64,000 nt of DNA from Salticus scenicus (lineage: Eukaryota > Arthropoda > Arachnida > Araneae > Salticidae). Positions 24,933 through 35,670 of the stretch are shown one piece after another. The stretch covers positions 1,740,001 to 1,804,000 of the forward strand of contig CAWVNO010001198.1 in assembly GCA_963930645.1 (NCBI GenBank). The letters run 5' to 3'. Numbering within the stretch: the first letter of the stretch is position 1; each line of letters starts with the position of its first letter. Made by a program: the position numbers and the translations under genes. A model generated the notes under the pieces. The model saw only the letters and a list, made by a program, of their open reading frames with translations. It did no database searches and had not been told where the DNA came from.

Positions 24933-27900
24933 ATGAATTTCTCAACGAAGTGGTCCTGTGCCTGGCGTCGAAAAAATGTCATTGGTGTAGAGATATCATT
25001 TTTGAATAAGGATGGTCATTACGAAAAACAACTTAAACATTACACAGAATGGATAGGGGTATGTACAAATAATATTGATACTGTCGTTCGTAAAATTAAA
25101 AAATATTTTCCGGGTAATGATGTCACCTATATTGAAATCACTCAACTCAAAAAAGTTTTACCCTCGTTCGAAGATAGGCTAGCTAGAAACAAATTAGAAT
25201 ATAGATCGAAACCTTTTTATAAAATATATACGACAGCCCCTCATAAGAGTGTTGGACGCTTATTTAACTGCTATAAAATGGTTTATTATAACCCCGAGGA
25301 TTGGCTGACGCGAATTTATATTGATCTGTGTCTAAAATTTAATACATATTCTTTCTACTACAAATGGTACGAAATTCTAAACAATTCTTTAGATCTCATG
25401 TCCTCGTTGAGTATGACCCCCAATTGTTTCGAAGAGCCCGATTGGACGATGGCAGCATTTGATATAGAAACTGTTCCATTAATCGGTAACCATATTCCAA
25501 TTTGCCATTTCAGCACAGATAAAATCGTTATGATAAGCCTTTTTAAATGGAATAAGCGGAATGGGGTCCAAAAACAAATACTCTATTTACTTCCCAACGG
25601 AGCTCAGCCCTTAACAAATTATGAATGCGCAACAGCTTTTACATCTGAGGCCGAGATGCTAGCCCATTTTCATTCTTTGCTAGCCGACGTTCAAATCATA
25701 ACTGGCTATAATATTAACGCATACGATTTCCCATGTATTATTGCAAAACTGATATGGCTAAAACAGTACAGTACCATTCGACGTTACAAATCTGCTAAAA
25801 TAGGTAAAGATAATGTGGCTTCGTTCGACGGTAAATTTGTAATAGATCTTTATACTTTTACAAGAGTATTTTCCAAAGCCGATTTGCCAAGTTATAGATT
25901 AGATGCCATAGCTAAAATGAAATTGGGTGGTGAATCCAAAATTAAAGTAGCCACCGTTGGGATATGGGCTTGGTATCGCAATGAATTGGCAGCTCAGCTG
26001 TTGGAAGAAACGCAGACTGAAATATGCTATGAAATGCTGAAACCCTACAAAGTCTCAGATGCGTCTGAATTTGGTACGTTTCGCACATATTTAGATTATT
26101 GCTTAAAAGACTCGGAATTGGTTTATCGATTGTTTCAACTCGAAACAGTTTTTACGTTTTTGTTATCACGGGCCAATATCGTGGCACTGAATACCGTAGA
26201 AAGTTTACATTTAGGCAATTCTCGATTTATAGAAGAGGTTTTTAAAACTCATGCGATATGTAGAGGTTTTTTGATTAATACTAAATATATTAGTTTAGCA
26301 AACGATTTAAAATACCAAGCAGCTTTCCGTGGAAAAACTTACCAGGGTGCGTTAAATTTTTGCTTTCCCGAACGATATTATGAAGATGTAGTGATTATGG
26401 ATTTTGCCAGCATGTATCCTAGCACTCTGCTGAGTAGTAATTTATGTTACGGCACTTGTACTATTATGAACCGCGACGAATGGCTGGCAAATGAGACCGC
26501 TCAGAAAATGACTTGCATCCCGTACCGCATCCATAGCAACGATGATTTTTTGGAAGATCGGCCTATGACAGATAAATTTGCCTATCCAACATTCAATCCA
26601 GAAATCGACGAGTATGCCATAGTTATTAATACGAAAACGGAAGCCTTTCTACCTAATTTTGTTAGCCATTTTATATCGCTGCGTAAAAATCATCAAATTG
26701 AATACAAACGAACGAAAGACATTTATCATTACAATAGCCAGCTGGGCTATAAAATTTTAATTAACTCGCTTTACGGAGTCATGGCCGGTAAAGACTCGAC
26801 CCTAGCCTATCTTCCCATAGCCATGTCGATCGTAACCCTTTCTCGATATCAGCTACTCGGATCCTACCATTACGCGAAAAATTTAGGCTTCCACGTTTGT
26901 TATGCAGATACCGACAGTCTGATGGTTCATAAGTGGGAAAAAGACAATTGCGATAGCATAAACGCGTTCCTAGATATACCAAACGTCGAATTGAAATACG
27001 AACAGCGCTTGAGACGCTTACTCGTCATATCTAAAAAACGTTATATTTATGAATCTATGGACAACCCCCAGCCAGTCACGAAAGGTTTTGAAAAACACAT
27101 TAATGAAATCGGCCAATACTTGAAAGATGAAGTCATAACGGCCGTTTGGGATGCGCTGTTCATACATCCTGGAAAAATGACGCCGTCAGTAGGATGGCAG
27201 TTATGGGCTAGAATTTTACAGGAAGTTGTTTATAAGTGCCGCAATCCAAGAAAATATTCAATTTATCGTAAAGTTAGAAGATTGGAAGAATATAAATCCA
27301 AATCTTGTGCCGCTGTAAAATTTCTCAATAAATATCCAGGCATAACCGAAGAATTTGTCGAATTCACTTACAGCCAAGCGGACGTAGCGAAAAAGGAGAT
27401 CTCCAATTGGATTATGAGTGCGGCAGACTGTCAGTGGGTAGATTATGAAAAATTATTCATCGGTCAAAGAAAAGCCTTTTGTATATTGTTAAACATAGCA
27501 TTTTGGCATTTGCCTGAACCCCTCTACCCTGGATATATGGTATTAAACTCGCTGCATTGGAAACGATTCAATAACGCTGAACTCTTACACTGGAGCCGGA
27601 CGGGTAGACGATTGATTTTATTGACAGAACCAGGCGTTAAATATACATTTACAAAGAACGATCATTTGTTTAAGGAACGCAAGAGGGGCCGCGCGAAAAA
27701 GGCGGTTATTGAATCGTCGAATAATAGAATGGATTGCGAAGAAGTTAGTAATGCTACTAGTTATTCAGAAATTACGTTGGACGATTCAACCAATATGGAC
27801 CAAACATCCGACGACGAGTTATCTAATATGGATCAAACGACCGACGAAGATTCAATTGACGAATGGTTAGACACATCCTATAATGAGCGCAATTCGCCAG

Positions 27901-27984
27901 ATTCTGACGCGAGCTACAACGAATTATTATATGACAGTCCCAGAGAATTATCAGACGACGAATATCCATCAGAAGAAGAATCCG

Positions 27985-27989
<5 letters not shown>
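24933..27989 (+). CDS. dnapol: Family B DNA polymerase
   Basis: 1018 residues with all expected motifs. Exo I is FDIETVPL (about 176), Exo II is YNINAYDFP (about 258), Exo III is YCLKDSELVYRL (about 386). Polymerase motif A is DFASMYPS (about 489), motif B is KILINSLYGVMAG (about 606), motif C is YADTDSL (about 656), and KKRY is near 700. It is the replicative polymerase with proofreading. The C-terminal 70 residues are very acidic (DEYPSEEESD). The ATG at 24933 is preferred to the GTG one codon upstream. The TAA stop merges with the next A run. Confidence 0.97.

Positions 27990-28065
<76 letters not shown>
27988..28065. repeat. A(n)T(n) tract 17, fused to the polymerase stop codon
   Basis: 37 A then 41 T, beginning inside the TAA stop. 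Confidence 0.95.
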
Positions 28066-28067
<2 letters not shown>

Positions 28068-28703
28068 GTGCCACGCCCACCCTTGAAGCTTGTCTATATA
28101 TACTATGGCTAACATGACTACACTCTCATTGTGTCTCGCCAGCAACGGTCGTCTAGTCACTATGCCTCGTAATGTGTTTTCAGCAAGATTGATGGAGAGT
28201 TAGATTTTTCTATAAAACCTTATAATCTATTCTGATTTCATGAAAACCTGCAGTATTTTGTAATTTGTCAGACAAAAGTTTTGTTTTCAAAGCCAATATT
28301 CTATAAACAACGCTATTCCATCATATTTTAAAGGAAATGGGTCAGGAGCTAATTTATGCATGACCGTACAGTAGAAGAAATAAATTCCACACCCACCCAC
28401 CCTAATAGATATACTATATATATACTATATATATATATATAGACTGCAGCGCCATCTACAATGATTGGTTAAAGAAATATAGCTTTAGCAGCCAACTGAG
28501 AAATATAGCTTTAGCAGCCAACTGAGAAATATAGCTTTAGCAGCCAACTGAGAAATATAGCTTTAGCAGCCAACTGAGAAACATAGCTTTAGCAGCCAAC
28601 TGAGAAATATCTTTAGAACCCAACTGAGAAATATCTTTAGAACCCAACTGAGAAAAATATAACTTTAGAAATATAACTTTAGAAACCAACCAACCAACCG
28701 TTT
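28066..28703 (+). repeat. Interspersed repeat element, copy B (longest)
   Basis: Full element from the inverted GC box to AACC repeats, with the short relic frame MPRNVFSARL and an expanded array of 26-bp units at its right end. Confidence 0.85.
28482..28690 (+). repeat. 26-bp tandem array
   Basis: About eight units of CAGCCAACTGAGAAATATAG plus CTTTAG, the last ones shortened. Shorter versions lie at 1-50, about 8270-8300 and, reversed, at about 49395-49495 and 62075-62145. Resembles a homologous-region array. Confidence 0.85.
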
Positions 28704-28748
28704 AAAAAAAAAAAAAAAAAAAAAAAATTTTTTTTTTTTTTTTTTTTT
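28704..28748. repeat. A(n)T(n) tract 18
   Basis: 24 A then 21 T; GGTTGATTGGTTG and TATAAATAG (28778-28786) follow. Confidence 0.95.
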
Positions 28749-28866
28749 AATTGGTTGATTGGTTGATTTATATTTAGTATAAATAGCGGCTCCGTACTCA
28801 AGCTACATTCATTCTGTCTTCATCTCTTGCCTAGTCAGTTCATTGTAATTCAAATCACTTGTAAGC

Positions 28867-29831
28867 ATGATTAAGTGTCAATGTGAAGGTATCTCAAGTA
28901 GTTATTATTATCGTATATATCATGCCCACAAACATAAAAATTTTAAATTTATATATCAAGCCATAATAAAACAACAAAAAAATGCGTATCATTTATTTGA
29001 TAAAATTATCAAAACCCATTCGATAGAAGTCATTAACTATATACGCCATTATGAACAACTGGAGCCACATATACATGCGTTTATAGGTTCAGAGAGTGAA
29101 ATTGATCAAGACGTTTGGAAAGATTTCTTATTTGGATTTAAAATAAATTTAATCGATTATGAAATATATGATAAACTATATAAGGACTATCCTCAAACAC
29201 TTGAGAATTGCAATTATCATTTTTTTACGTTAGAAGATTGGTCCCTTAAAACGATATGGGATAATATTACAAATTTTCATGATATCGAGAATTTAAATTT
29301 GCCTACTAGGCTCTTACAAAAAGCTATTCAAAAATATGATAACTATAATATATATACTACTCAGTTTAAAGAAAAATATGAGAGCTTAGAACCACGTCTT
29401 AAGGATTCTTTGAAAGGTAAACTTATAGAAAAATTATTTTCTAAAATAGATACAACATTTGACAAATATAGCGCATACTATATTAATCAAAGTCGAATGT
29501 ATCGCATGCCTGAAAGAAGAAAATTGACAGATCATTTGTATAAAATTCAATCCTTCTTTGTAAAGGATAATAAAAGAATTCATATGTGTTTGAAATGTAC
29601 GAAATTATTTTTTTATGGAGAAGAGTGTTTAATTGAACGACATTTCAATATAGTATATATTCTTAGCACTAAAAAGTTTATATTGAATATGAAACATTGG
29701 TGTCGCTTATGCAAACAAACGCCTTTATTTCAAGTACTAACTGAGGGAAATGTTGAAAGATATTATAAAACTTTTAACAATCCCATAAAAGTTCAAAAAT
29801 ATCAGTTGTGTAAATATACCATGAATGAAAC

Positions 29832-29838
<7 letters not shown>
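28867..29838 (+). CDS. Tandem paralogue of unknown function, copy 1
   Basis: 323 residues, very A+T-rich and Tyr/Ile/Lys-rich. It has CxxC pairs at the C-terminus (MCLKCTKLFF and WCRLCKQTP) that could bind zinc; both are preserved in the next gene. About two thirds of positions match copy 2. No known family recognised. The TAA merges into tract 19. Confidence 0.75.

Positions 29839-29893
<55 letters not shown>
29837..29893. repeat. A(n)T(n) tract 19
   Basis: 28 A then 29 T, beginning inside a TAA stop. Confidence 0.95.
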
Positions 29894-29897
<4 letters not shown>

Positions 29898-29918
29898 TTG
29901 GCGTAACCTTAACGAAGC

Positions 29919-29944
29919 GTGGGCGTGACTTGGCTATATATAAG
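29919..29944 (+). promoter_or_regulatory. Promoter of tandem paralogue 2
   Basis: GTGGGCGTGAC (29919-29929) and TATATATAAG (29935-29944). It sits inside a longer in-frame ORF, which shows that the upstream start of that ORF is not used. Confidence 0.7.
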
Positions 29945-29993
29945 CAGTAGCTTTACTGGCTGTTGTACATTATTTTTAGAATTATTTTCATGT

Positions 29994-30962
29994 ATGGAGT
30001 TGCGATGTGCACATCCTTATGACGATGATTATGTATATAGTAGATATCGGCGCCACGAACATAGAAATTTAAAATTTATATATCACGCCATAATAAAACG
30101 ACTACAAAATACGTATAGTTTATTTGATAAAATTGTCAAAATCCATTCGATAGAAGTCATTAATACTATATATCATTATAACAAAGTACTGGAGCCACAT
30201 ATACATATATTTATAACTTCAGAGAATGAAATTGAACAAGACGTTTGGAAAGATTTCTTATTTGGATTTAAAATAAATTTAATCGATCGACAAAGATATG
30301 CCAGGATATGTAATATTTATCCTAAGGGATTTGAGATTGTTGAGATTTGCGACTGTCACTTTTTTACGTTAGAAGATTGGTCCCTTCAAACGATATGGGA
30401 TAATATTATATATTTTCATGATATCGAGAATTTGTATTTACCTACTAGGATTTTCCAAAAAGCTGTTCAAGAATATGATAAATACAATACACATACTACT
30501 CAGTTTAAAGAAAAATATGAGAGTTTAGAACAACGTCTTAAGGATTCTTTGAAATATAAACCTATAGAAATATTATTTTCTGAAATAGATACCACATTTG
30601 ACAAATATAGCGCTTACTATTTTAATCAAAATCGAATATATTTAAATCACAATAAAATGTTAAAATTAATTTATGTTCGATGCTACTTTGTAAAGGATAA
30701 AAAACAAATCCATATGTGTTTAAAATGTATGAAATTATCTTTTTATGGAGAAGAGTGTTTAATAGACCGATATTTCTTTAGGGTGCGTGGCACTGGATAT
30801 TATACACAAGATATAAAATATTGGTGTCGCTTATGCAAACAAACGCCTTTATTTCAAATACTAACTGGGGAAAATTTTACAGAATATTATAAGACGTTTA
30901 TCAACCCCATAAAAGTACAAAAATATCAATTATGTCAAAATATAATGAACGAAATAATTTAA
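29994..30962 (+). CDS. Tandem paralogue of unknown function, copy 2
   Basis: 322 residues from the ATG at 29994. An in-frame start at 29919 would include the TATA box, and starting at 29994 gives a protein of the same length as copy 1. Conserved stretches include DVWKDFLFGFKINLID, HFFTLEDWSL and the C-terminal CxxC pairs (MCLKCMKL, WCRLCKQTP). Function unknown. Confidence 0.75.
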   Translation: MELRCAHPYDDDYVYSRYRRHEHRNLKFIYHAIIKRLQNTYSLFDKIVKIHSIEVINTIYHYNKVLEPHIHIFITSENEIEQDVWKDFLFGFKINLIDRQRYARICNIYPKGFEIVEICDCHFFTLEDWSLQTIWDNIIYFHDIENLYLPTRIFQKAVQEYDKYNTHTTQFKEKYESLEQRLKDSLKYKPIEILFSEIDTTFDKYSAYYFNQNRIYLNHNKMLKLIYVRCYFVKDKKQIHMCLKCMKLSFYGEECLIDRYFFRVRGTGYYTQDIKYWCRLCKQTPLFQILTGENFTEYYKTFINPIKVQKYQLCQNIMNEII

Positions 30963-30968
30963 CATAAC

Positions 30969-30971
<3 letters not shown>

Positions 30972-31060
<89 letters not shown>
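30972..31060. repeat. A(n)T(n) tract 20 (longest)
   Basis: 39 A then 50 T. Confidence 0.95.
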
Positions 31061-31064
<4 letters not shown>

Positions 31065-31065
31065 A

Positions 31066-31090
31066 GTGGGTGTGGCCTAGCTATATATAA
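31066..31090 (+). promoter_or_regulatory. Promoter of the 31128 gene
   Basis: GTGGGTGTGGC (31066-31076), TATATATAA (31082-31090), then CTCATTCTATCATCATG with the ATG inside the initiator region. Confidence 0.7.
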
Positions 31091-31127
31091 GCTACGCGAT
31101 CGGTCAGATTCTACTCATTCTATCATC

Positions 31128-31625
31128 ATGTTCGATTACAATACCCTACAGCATGAAGTTGCCCAGCATTATTTCAGACTCTTTAAACCTTATCAAAAGA
31201 TGGAATTAACTCGTCAATTTATCCGTCGTATGTTAGATATCATCTATTCCCATTCGAAAATAGATGGCTTCATAGCCTTTGAGCCTAGTATCCCACTTCT
31301 AACTCGCTTAAGACGTCCATGCAAGGGTGTAGTTCTAATCCCATTTTACAATACAAATTTAGGTAAGAAATTGCCTCGTTACGTGTCTGTGTTTCCATAT
31401 TACCCGTTTCGAGTCAAACAAATACATAAAGACGAAAATGTTAAAGTCGGCCTGGAATTATTTCATTTGTATTTAGACATTACCGGCGTCGAATACGTAT
31501 GCTTTTTTCAGTTATGGTTTCAAGAAGATGAAATTCTTAAAGAGGTGCAAACTCAGCATAAAAACGTGAAAGTGTATACGGCTGGCTCGTTTCATAGTTT
31601 TCGTAGATTTATTGCAATGCTTTAG
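31128..31625 (+). CDS. Hypothetical protein upstream of PIF-2
   Basis: 165 residues, no recognised domain, no membrane segment. Codon use resembles the core genes. Its 3' end overlaps a minus-strand gene by 17 bases. Position next to PIF-2 hints at a conserved gene, but I cannot name it. Confidence 0.65.
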   Translation: MFDYNTLQHEVAQHYFRLFKPYQKMELTRQFIRRMLDIIYSHSKIDGFIAFEPSIPLLTRLRRPCKGVVLIPFYNTNLGKKLPRYVSVFPYYPFRVKQIHKDENVKVGLELFHLYLDITGVEYVCFFQLWFQEDEILKEVQTQHKNVKVYTAGSFHSFRRFIAML

Positions 31626-31998
31626 ATACGTGATTTAAAATTTCAACTTCGTTTGATAAATTTGTGGGGTAAGCTTTAGCAACGGGCGGTTCTTTTATCC
31701 AATTTAATAAATAGCGATAATGTAGAATTTCTTTTTGAATTTGGGTGTCTAAGCGAATCGCTGGTATGTAAGTATCTTTTGATGAAGTCGATGCATATCT
31801 ATAAATGATATCTTTATCAACTAAAACGAAAATGTCTTTGGGTAAAATTCGAATGAGCGTAAACTCGTTCCATTTCCATATCAGGACGTAATGTCCATGC
31901 CATGGCCGGCCCGGTATAAATTCCAAATTGAAAGCCAAGAACATTAGACAAAGAATGCCAAAGAGTACATACATTTCTTTGATATTATTTACACTCAT
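31609..31998 (-). CDS. Small membrane protein overlapping the PIF-2 start
   Basis: 129 residues from the ATG at 31998 (a GTG three codons upstream is also open). One N-terminal membrane span (about 10-25, YVLFGILCLMFLAFNL), then a Trp-rich soluble part (PGRPWHGHYVLIWKW). Its first 44 bases overlap the divergent start of PIF-2. Topology and location make it a candidate small PIF-complex protein (PIF-6-like), but that is inference. Confidence 0.6.
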   Translation of the reverse strand: MSVNNIKEMYVLFGILCLMFLAFNLEFIPGRPWHGHYVLIWKWNEFTLIRILPKDIFVLVDKDIIYRYASTSSKDTYIPAIRLDTQIQKEILHYRYLLNWIKEPPVAKAYPTNLSNEVEILNHVSKALQ

Positions 31999-32872
31999 CT
32001 TAGTCACGATGATTAATCTGTACTACAAGCCTAGCATCCACTTGAAAAGCGAACCGATGCATTGGCTCGAACGCATGATTCATCCAATATCTCAATCGGT
32101 TTGCCCTCTGCACGGATTCAAATGCCCGTCTAGCGAACCATGCGACTGTAAAAAATTTTGCAACAATGAAACGGATTTTGTACCATTTCATATCGTAGAC
32201 GCGAACGAACGAATATACGTTATGAATAAAAAATTAACCCCTGGAACGTATTGTTTACCAAAAGGCGTGGACAAATGCAATTTAAAAACCAATTATCATG
32301 TATTTTCGTTGGCAGGCTGGTCCTGTTTACCATTAAATGAAATCGTGTTTAAAGGCGATAAGAAACGCGCTTGTAAGAACGAAGAAGCTCAAGATAACAA
32401 CTCGAATGTATTGTGGGACTATTTAAAACAGGAAGAGGCTGGCGACAACATCGAAGATTATTACGAACCGCTAAGAGACCAACTCAGATATCGATGCAAA
32501 TGCGGATCCAAATCAATAGACGGAACGCCTATGATTTCTGCATTTCAATTTGTATGCTCAGTAGATTATTGCTTAAGAGATATATCACACCCTCTTCCAT
32601 TTATGGGTTGGAATGGTAAAACCTGTGACTGTGGCACATATTTCCATCTAAATCCGGACGACAAAACTTCTCCGTGCAGACATGAACTGTCAAGAGTGCA
32701 AAATGAAACCCTTATAGGACGAGTGGATTGCATGACAGAACATACGTTTCTAAAACAAACGCTTTTTTGCCCAACGACAAATACAGGATTAATTTTTAAA
32801 GACTGGATAAAAACGAATTCATCAGACGTAGCCGATTTTATTGACACGCTTATAACTAAAAGGTTAATTTAA
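31955..32872 (+). CDS. pif-2: PIF-2 per os infectivity factor
   Basis: 305 residues from the ATG at 31955. The protein has an N-terminal membrane anchor (about 6-20), then a Cys-rich ectodomain: CDCKKFCNNETDFVPF (about 64-79), LTPGTYCLPKGVDKC, CKCGSKSIDGTP and CDCGTYFHLNPDD, in the order and spacing typical of PIF-2 (Ac22 type, about 380 residues). It belongs to the envelope PIF complex needed for oral infection. There is no TATA cassette; it overlaps the divergent membrane-protein gene by 44 bases. Confidence 0.85.
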   Translation: MPKSTYISLILFTLILVTMINLYYKPSIHLKSEPMHWLERMIHPISQSVCPLHGFKCPSSEPCDCKKFCNNETDFVPFHIVDANERIYVMNKKLTPGTYCLPKGVDKCNLKTNYHVFSLAGWSCLPLNEIVFKGDKKRACKNEEAQDNNSNVLWDYLKQEEAGDNIEDYYEPLRDQLRYRCKCGSKSIDGTPMISAFQFVCSVDYCLRDISHPLPFMGWNGKTCDCGTYFHLNPDDKTSPCRHELSRVQNETLIGRVDCMTEHTFLKQTLFCPTTNTGLIFKDWIKTNSSDVADFIDTLITKRLI

Positions 32873-32890
32873 GTTAAGCCACGCCCACCA

Positions 32891-32891
<1 letters not shown>

Positions 32892-32955
<64 letters not shown>
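32892..32955. repeat. A(n)T(n) tract 21
   Basis: 33 A then 31 T. An inverted GC box (GCCACGCCCAC, 32878-32888) lies on its left although the left gene is on the plus strand, so it looks like a relic. TATATAAG (32971-32978) follows. Confidence 0.95.
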
Positions 32956-32956
<1 letters not shown>

Positions 32957-33034
32957 TAATGGCCCGTGCATATATAAGCATTTGCTTTTCTGGTAAAATG
33001 TTATTTAAGCTTCTGAGCTCTCTGAGATCTGACG

Positions 33035-33571
33035 ATGCCAGAATTATGCACTGTTCATATTTCGTTTATCCTTTTCGAAAATAAACCAATTCCGTGGGAA
33101 ATGACTCTGACTTCAACCAAACCGCCATTCAAAACCATTAAACTTGGATTATTTACGAAATATTTTAAATGGAATAATGAAGATCAAAAGTATGATTTTG
33201 TACAATCTGACAATTATCAGTCATTTATGAAACTAAATCATGAAATTAGTTTGCTTAATTTCAAAGCCATGCTTACATATGTACAAAAATGTTTGGAAAG
33301 CGATCAAGAGATTGAGATAGTGGCTATCGACAGACCAACGTATACCTATTTGAAAAAATTTTACGATTCTATTATATTGTTAGATTATGACTATAATGGA
33401 AGAGATAAGACTTTATCAGCTGCGTATAGATTTGTCTCAGATTTTATACCTTACAAATTATCTGAAGAAGATGAAAAAAACATAGTTGCTGGACGTATTT
33501 TCTTTTCAGATTGTATACCTGAAGAAATAGAATACTGTCCAACAGAAAACATTTTTGCTAGTGTCTCATAA
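33035..33571 (+). CDS. Hypothetical protein
   Basis: 178 residues, acidic, with no membrane segment. Alternating hydrophobic strands (EIEIVAIDRPTYTYL, SIILLDYDYNG) suggest an alpha/beta fold. No family recognised. It has its own cassette with only a TATA box. Confidence 0.65.
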   Translation: MPELCTVHISFILFENKPIPWEMTLTSTKPPFKTIKLGLFTKYFKWNNEDQKYDFVQSDNYQSFMKLNHEISLLNFKAMLTYVQKCLESDQEIEIVAIDRPTYTYLKKFYDSIILLDYDYNGRDKTLSAAYRFVSDFIPYKLSEEDEKNIVAGRIFFSDCIPEEIEYCPTENIFASVS

Positions 33572-33939
33572 ACTGAAAAAAAAATTCTATAAAAACCCAT
33601 GTTCTATTCTGATTTCATGAAAACCTGCAATATCTTGTCATTTGTCAGAGAAAAGTCTATAAATATCTTGTTTTCAAAGCTATTTCATCCTATTTTGAAG
33701 GAAATGGGTTTAGACATCAGGAGCGAGTTTATGCATGACCGTACAGTAGAAGAAATAAATTCCACTCCCACCCACCCTAATAGATATACTATATATATAC
33801 TATATATATAGACTGCAGCGCCATCTACAATGATTGGCTAAAGAAAATATAGTTTTAGAAACCAGCTAAAATATAATTTAGAAGACAACTGTGAAATATA
33901 ATTTTAGAAACCAACTTCATCAACCAAATAACCAACTGT
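33572..33939 (+). repeat. Interspersed repeat element, copy C (5' truncated)
   Basis: From the TCTATAAAAACC region through CCACTCCCACCCACCC to AACC units. An open frame of 70 codons (33599-33811) runs through it, but other copies are frame-broken at the same place, so it is more likely a gene relic than a gene. Confidence 0.75.
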
Positions 33940-33959
33940 AAAAAAAAAAAAAAAAAAAA

Positions 33960-33996
<37 letters not shown>
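33940..33996. repeat. A(n)T(n) tract 22
   Basis: 24 A then 33 T. Confidence 0.95.
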
Positions 33997-34000
<4 letters not shown>

Positions 34001-34026
34001 GTGGGCGTGGCTTCACTCTATATAAG
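34001..34026 (+). promoter_or_regulatory. Promoter of the 34057 gene
   Basis: GTGGGCGTGGC (34001-34011) and TATATAAG (34019-34026), 31 bases before the ATG. Confidence 0.7.
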
Positions 34027-34056
34027 CATCAGCTTTGTGCTACCATTTCATTCAAG

Positions 34057-34491
34057 ATGTCTTTTCTTTACATCCCTCACACATCAGTAGAGCAGTTGAT
34101 AAAAATATTTCAACAGACAAGCGTGTTTAGATATGCTGTTACACCCCAGCAAGAAAAGCCAGCACCGAATTTTGTCTTAGTGAATCCTCGTTTGTATCAC
34201 GGAACGTATGGTGGCATATTACATAACAGCGTTCTTCAAGAAATAGATGGCAGATATATTTCAGAAGATATAGGAAACGATCAGTCTTTGGTCTGGTGGG
34301 AGTCTTATCCTGAAGCGATCGGCGACCAAGCTGCACTCTCTTTCAAAGATCGAGTGGCTGTGACACCGTCCATTTTCAAGCGCATGCAAATCAACGAGAT
34401 CAGAAAACCAGCGTCTGGTAAATCATCTTATTATGGCAATAGAGCTTGGCGCATGAATACCGAATCTGCCTCGTATTGCGATTCTGAATAG
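34057..34491 (+). CDS. Hypothetical protein convergent with P33
   Basis: 144 residues, no recognised domain and no membrane segment. The last 61 bases overlap the 3' end of the P33 gene on the opposite strand. Codon use is core-like. Confidence 0.65.
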   Translation: MSFLYIPHTSVEQLIKIFQQTSVFRYAVTPQQEKPAPNFVLVNPRLYHGTYGGILHNSVLQEIDGRYISEDIGNDQSLVWWESYPEAIGDQAALSFKDRVAVTPSIFKRMQINEIRKPASGKSSYYGNRAWRMNTESASYCDSE

Positions 34492-35387
34492 TTGGGTTCT
34501 TGTAAAAATTTGTAATGTTCTCGCCGGATCTCATGAGTTTTATTATGCATTTCGAAAAACAGTTTAGGTAAATTCTCGTACGTTAACCTCTCATGGTTTT
34601 CTTTTATCATGTTTTGGAAATGCACCATACATATTCCGCATCGAAGGGTCCGATAAATTGGGCCTTTCAACAAATCTAACCATACGTCTTTATACAAATT
34701 CATGCCTTCATCTCTTATGGCAATCGCTTCAGCCATCCAGTGTAAATATCTCCAGTAAAATGAACCGAATTGTGTAATTTGTAAAAAACTCATTTTTTCA
34801 AATGAAAGTTCTGCCGGATAAAGTTCTTCTTGGGCCAGCTTTATGCCCAAATCCAACATGAGCTTGCGTAATGCCGACGCGTCACCTTGGCTAAACATTT
34901 TCACGATGGTAGGCTCCAAATGATTGAGGATGATTTCGGGAGTCCATTTTACATTATAGAGTAAAGCCAAACCAGTCATCATAACGTTACGTAAAATAGA
35001 AATCCATGCTAAAACGGCTTGATGCGATTCAGGTTTTCGATACGTGCGTATGTAGCTCTCTTCTTTGATGATAGCAGCCGTTCTCAATACGAAAGCGAAA
35101 AATGTTTCATCTAATCTTTGACGTACAGGCCCTGAAATGAATTCGGTTGTGAAGGGTTTAGTATCCCATGCAATCGTAGGCGCGTTCTTTGAAACAATGA
35201 TATCAATTAGATTTTGGTAAAAGGGGTCAGACTCTTCGTTTCGAGATAGTAACAAATCCGTTTCATTAACGACTCCTAGATGGGCTTGGTATAATTTTTT
35301 ATACGTAGAATGTTTCATCTTTATTTGTACAAGGCTTGAAAAAAATAACATTGGTAAAATTAAAAAAAAAGATATTTTTACCGTCAT
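34431..35387 (-). CDS. p33: P33 (Ac92-like) FAD-linked sulfhydryl oxidase
   Basis: 318 residues. The C-terminal half has the Erv/P33 features: FGSFYWRYLHWMA (208-220), a redox CGIC motif (250-253) and HNKTHEIRRE (281-290), the HN-x-x-N/H region that holds FAD. P33 makes disulfide bonds in virion proteins, including the PIFs. The N-terminus (SFFLILPMLFFSSLV) is hydrophobic, unlike baculovirus P33. A second start at residue 24 (35318) would remove it, and the first codons overlap a regulatory palindrome, so the start is uncertain. Confidence 0.85.
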   Translation of the reverse strand: MTVKISFFLILPMLFFSSLVQIKMKHSTYKKLYQAHLGVVNETDLLLSRNEESDPFYQNLIDIIVSKNAPTIAWDTKPFTTEFISGPVRQRLDETFFAFVLRTAAIIKEESYIRTYRKPESHQAVLAWISILRNVMMTGLALLYNVKWTPEIILNHLEPTIVKMFSQGDASALRKLMLDLGIKLAQEELYPAELSFEKMSFLQITQFGSFYWRYLHWMAEAIAIRDEGMNLYKDVWLDLLKGPIYRTLRCGICMVHFQNMIKENHERLTYENLPKLFFEMHNKTHEIRREHYKFLQEPNYSESQYEADSVFMRQALLP

Positions 35388-35433
35388 TACTTAGAAAATG
35401 CACCGCCCACGTGACTTAAAAAAAAAAAAAAAA

Positions 35434-35472
<39 letters not shown>

Positions 35473-35511
35473 CAAGTCACGTGGGCGGTGCATTTTCTAA
35501 GTAATGATGGT
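35380..35511. repeat. Palindrome with E-box/GC-box arms around tract 23
   Basis: Arms of about 38 bp (35380-35417 and 35474-35511, one mismatch) flank 20 A and 35 T (35418-35472). Each arm has CCCACGTGAC and GCATTTTCTAAGTAATGA. The P33 start codon lies in the left arm. Related arms lie at about 36536 and 41100-41142. Confidence 0.85.
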
Positions 35512-35581
35512 GAAAATGTCACAGTCTATAAATAACTTTATCATATCCGGTTTCATGAAAAAGGCTTATGCAACAGTTTCA

Positions 35582-35608
35582 GTGGGTGTGGCAAACCAGT
35601 ATATAAGG
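35582..35608 (+). promoter_or_regulatory. Promoter of F-box-like paralogue 1
   Basis: GTGGGTGTGGC (35582-35592) and TATATAAGG (35600-35608). An upstream CTATAAATAAC lies near 35525. Much of 35480-35670 is repeated upstream of paralogue 2. Confidence 0.65.
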
Positions 35609-35670
35609 CCCAGAGCCCAGCGCTATCAAATCATTCGTGCCTTAGTGAAGAGTTTGTTCAGACGATAGAA

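Noticed and set aside
27883..28160. ORFs made of poly-Lys/poly-Phe crossing the tracts (also near 7649, 20698, 36358, 39714, 49248, 61193)
   Set aside because: These are translations of A and T runs with no conserved sequence; real starts lie after the TATA boxes.
33599..33811. 70-codon ORF in repeat copy C as a real gene
   Set aside because: The same region is frame-broken in the other copies, so the open frame is probably chance survival.
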